DNA of 64,000 bases from Flavobacterium sangjuense (GTDB lineage: Bacteria; Bacteroidota; Bacteroidia; Flavobacteriales; Flavobacteriaceae): assembly GCF_004797125.1 (NCBI RefSeq), contig NZ_CP038810.1, forward strand, positions 2,728,001 to 2,792,000. Reading direction: 5' to 3'. Of this stretch, positions 63,671 to 64,000 are shown in pieces. The first letter of the stretch is position 1; the number at the start of each line of letters is the position of its first letter. The notes under the pieces are model-generated. The model ran no database searches and was not told the DNA's origin. It saw only the letters and a program-made list of their open reading frames with translations. Made by a program: the position numbers and the translations under genes.

Positions 63671-64000
63671 ATGCAATTAATGAACCTATATTTTAATATA
63701 AAAACAATTCAGTTTATTGGGTTGTTATTATTCATTTGTTGCATGCCAATAAAAGGAATTAGCCATACCTCTCAGGAACATAATATTAGTAAAGTTTTAA
63801 ACTTGAAATCGATAAAAACAGCTGTTTATACCACCGCACATCATTCTGATTTAAAATTAACCGTTACTGATTCATTAAAATTTCAAGAACTGAAACAACC
63901 TCTTGAAACTGCTGCTTCTATAATTGTTGATTCGAGTAAAGAATTTCAAACTTTTCTAGGTATTGGAGGAGCATTAACCGATGCTTCTGCTGAAACTTTT
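63671..64000 (+). CDS. GH30-family beta-glucosidase/glucanase, truncated by the window edge
   Basis: The ATG at 63671 opens a frame that runs without stop to 64000 (110 codons). A hydrophobic export segment is present (IQFIGLLLFICCMPIKG). Near the end, FQTFLGIGGALTDASAETF matches the conserved start of the GH30 catalytic barrel. GH30 members include beta-1,6-glucanases and glucosylceramidase-like beta-glucosidases. Next to GH16 this fits breakdown of the 1,6-branches of laminarin-like glucan. Catalytic Glu residues lie outside the window, so subfamily and activity remain open. Confidence 0.8.
   Translation, partial: MQLMNLYFNIKTIQFIGLLLFICCMPIKGISHTSQEHNISKVLNLKSIKTAVYTTAHHSDLKLTVTDSLKFQELKQPLETAASIIVDSSKEFQTFLGIGGALTDASAETF

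Noticed and set aside
1..64000. tRNA, rRNA, CRISPR arrays and insertion sequences
   Set aside because: None was recognised on either strand by eye; a dedicated search was not possible.

Overview
The window looks like chromosomal DNA of a Flavobacterium or a close Bacteroidota relative. It is AT-rich, it carries a SusC/SusD pair, and at least six secreted proteins end in type IX secretion (T9SS) C-terminal domains. Several promoters have the Flavobacterium form TTG-N17-21-TAnnTTTG. No rRNA, tRNA, CRISPR array or intact insertion sequence was seen.

Layout. (1) 1-754: the 3' part of a JetD-like Toprim protein, cut by the window edge. (2) 1259-10358: a polymorphic-toxin locus with a T9SS repeat protein, two consecutive Rhs/YD-repeat proteins (the second ends in a putative caspase-like toxin) and a small lipoprotein as candidate immunity protein. 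(3) 10360-11051: a gene-free, hairpin-rich spacer with terminators and a candidate small RNA. (4) 11052-52347: a pectin utilisation locus of about 41 kb. (5) 52807-64000: a beta-glucan-type locus that runs off the right edge.

The pectin locus runs from polymer to central metabolism. Extracellular T9SS enzymes (PL1, PL9, PL1, a 1219-aa CE8 protein) demethylate and cut homogalacturonan. A SusC/SusD pair imports oligomers. Periplasmic or lipoprotein enzymes (two GH28, two GH105, CE8, CE12, PL10, GH43, esterases, DUF4861) trim them. An 11-gene operon then imports (ExuT) and catabolises uronates: KdgF/KduI/KduD for unsaturated products and UxaC/UxaB/UxaA for galacturonate, joining at KDG, followed by two KDG-kinase paralogues and Eda. 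A LacI-family gene (38959-39987) lies in the middle. Seven near-identical palindromes (TGTAATCGATTACA type) precede the transcription units. At five of them the operator directly follows a TAnnTTTG-type -7 box, which suggests simple repression by blocking initiation.

The right-hand locus lacks this operator. It has a membrane-spanning propeller/Y_Y_Y/HTH regulator, two surface proteins sharing a duplicated binding-type domain, a clan GH-A glycosidase fused to a probable outer-membrane beta-barrel, a GH16 laminarinase-like lipoprotein and a truncated GH30. A beta-1,3/1,6-glucan such as laminarin is the likely target. All functions are inferred from sequence motifs; nothing was searched against a database.
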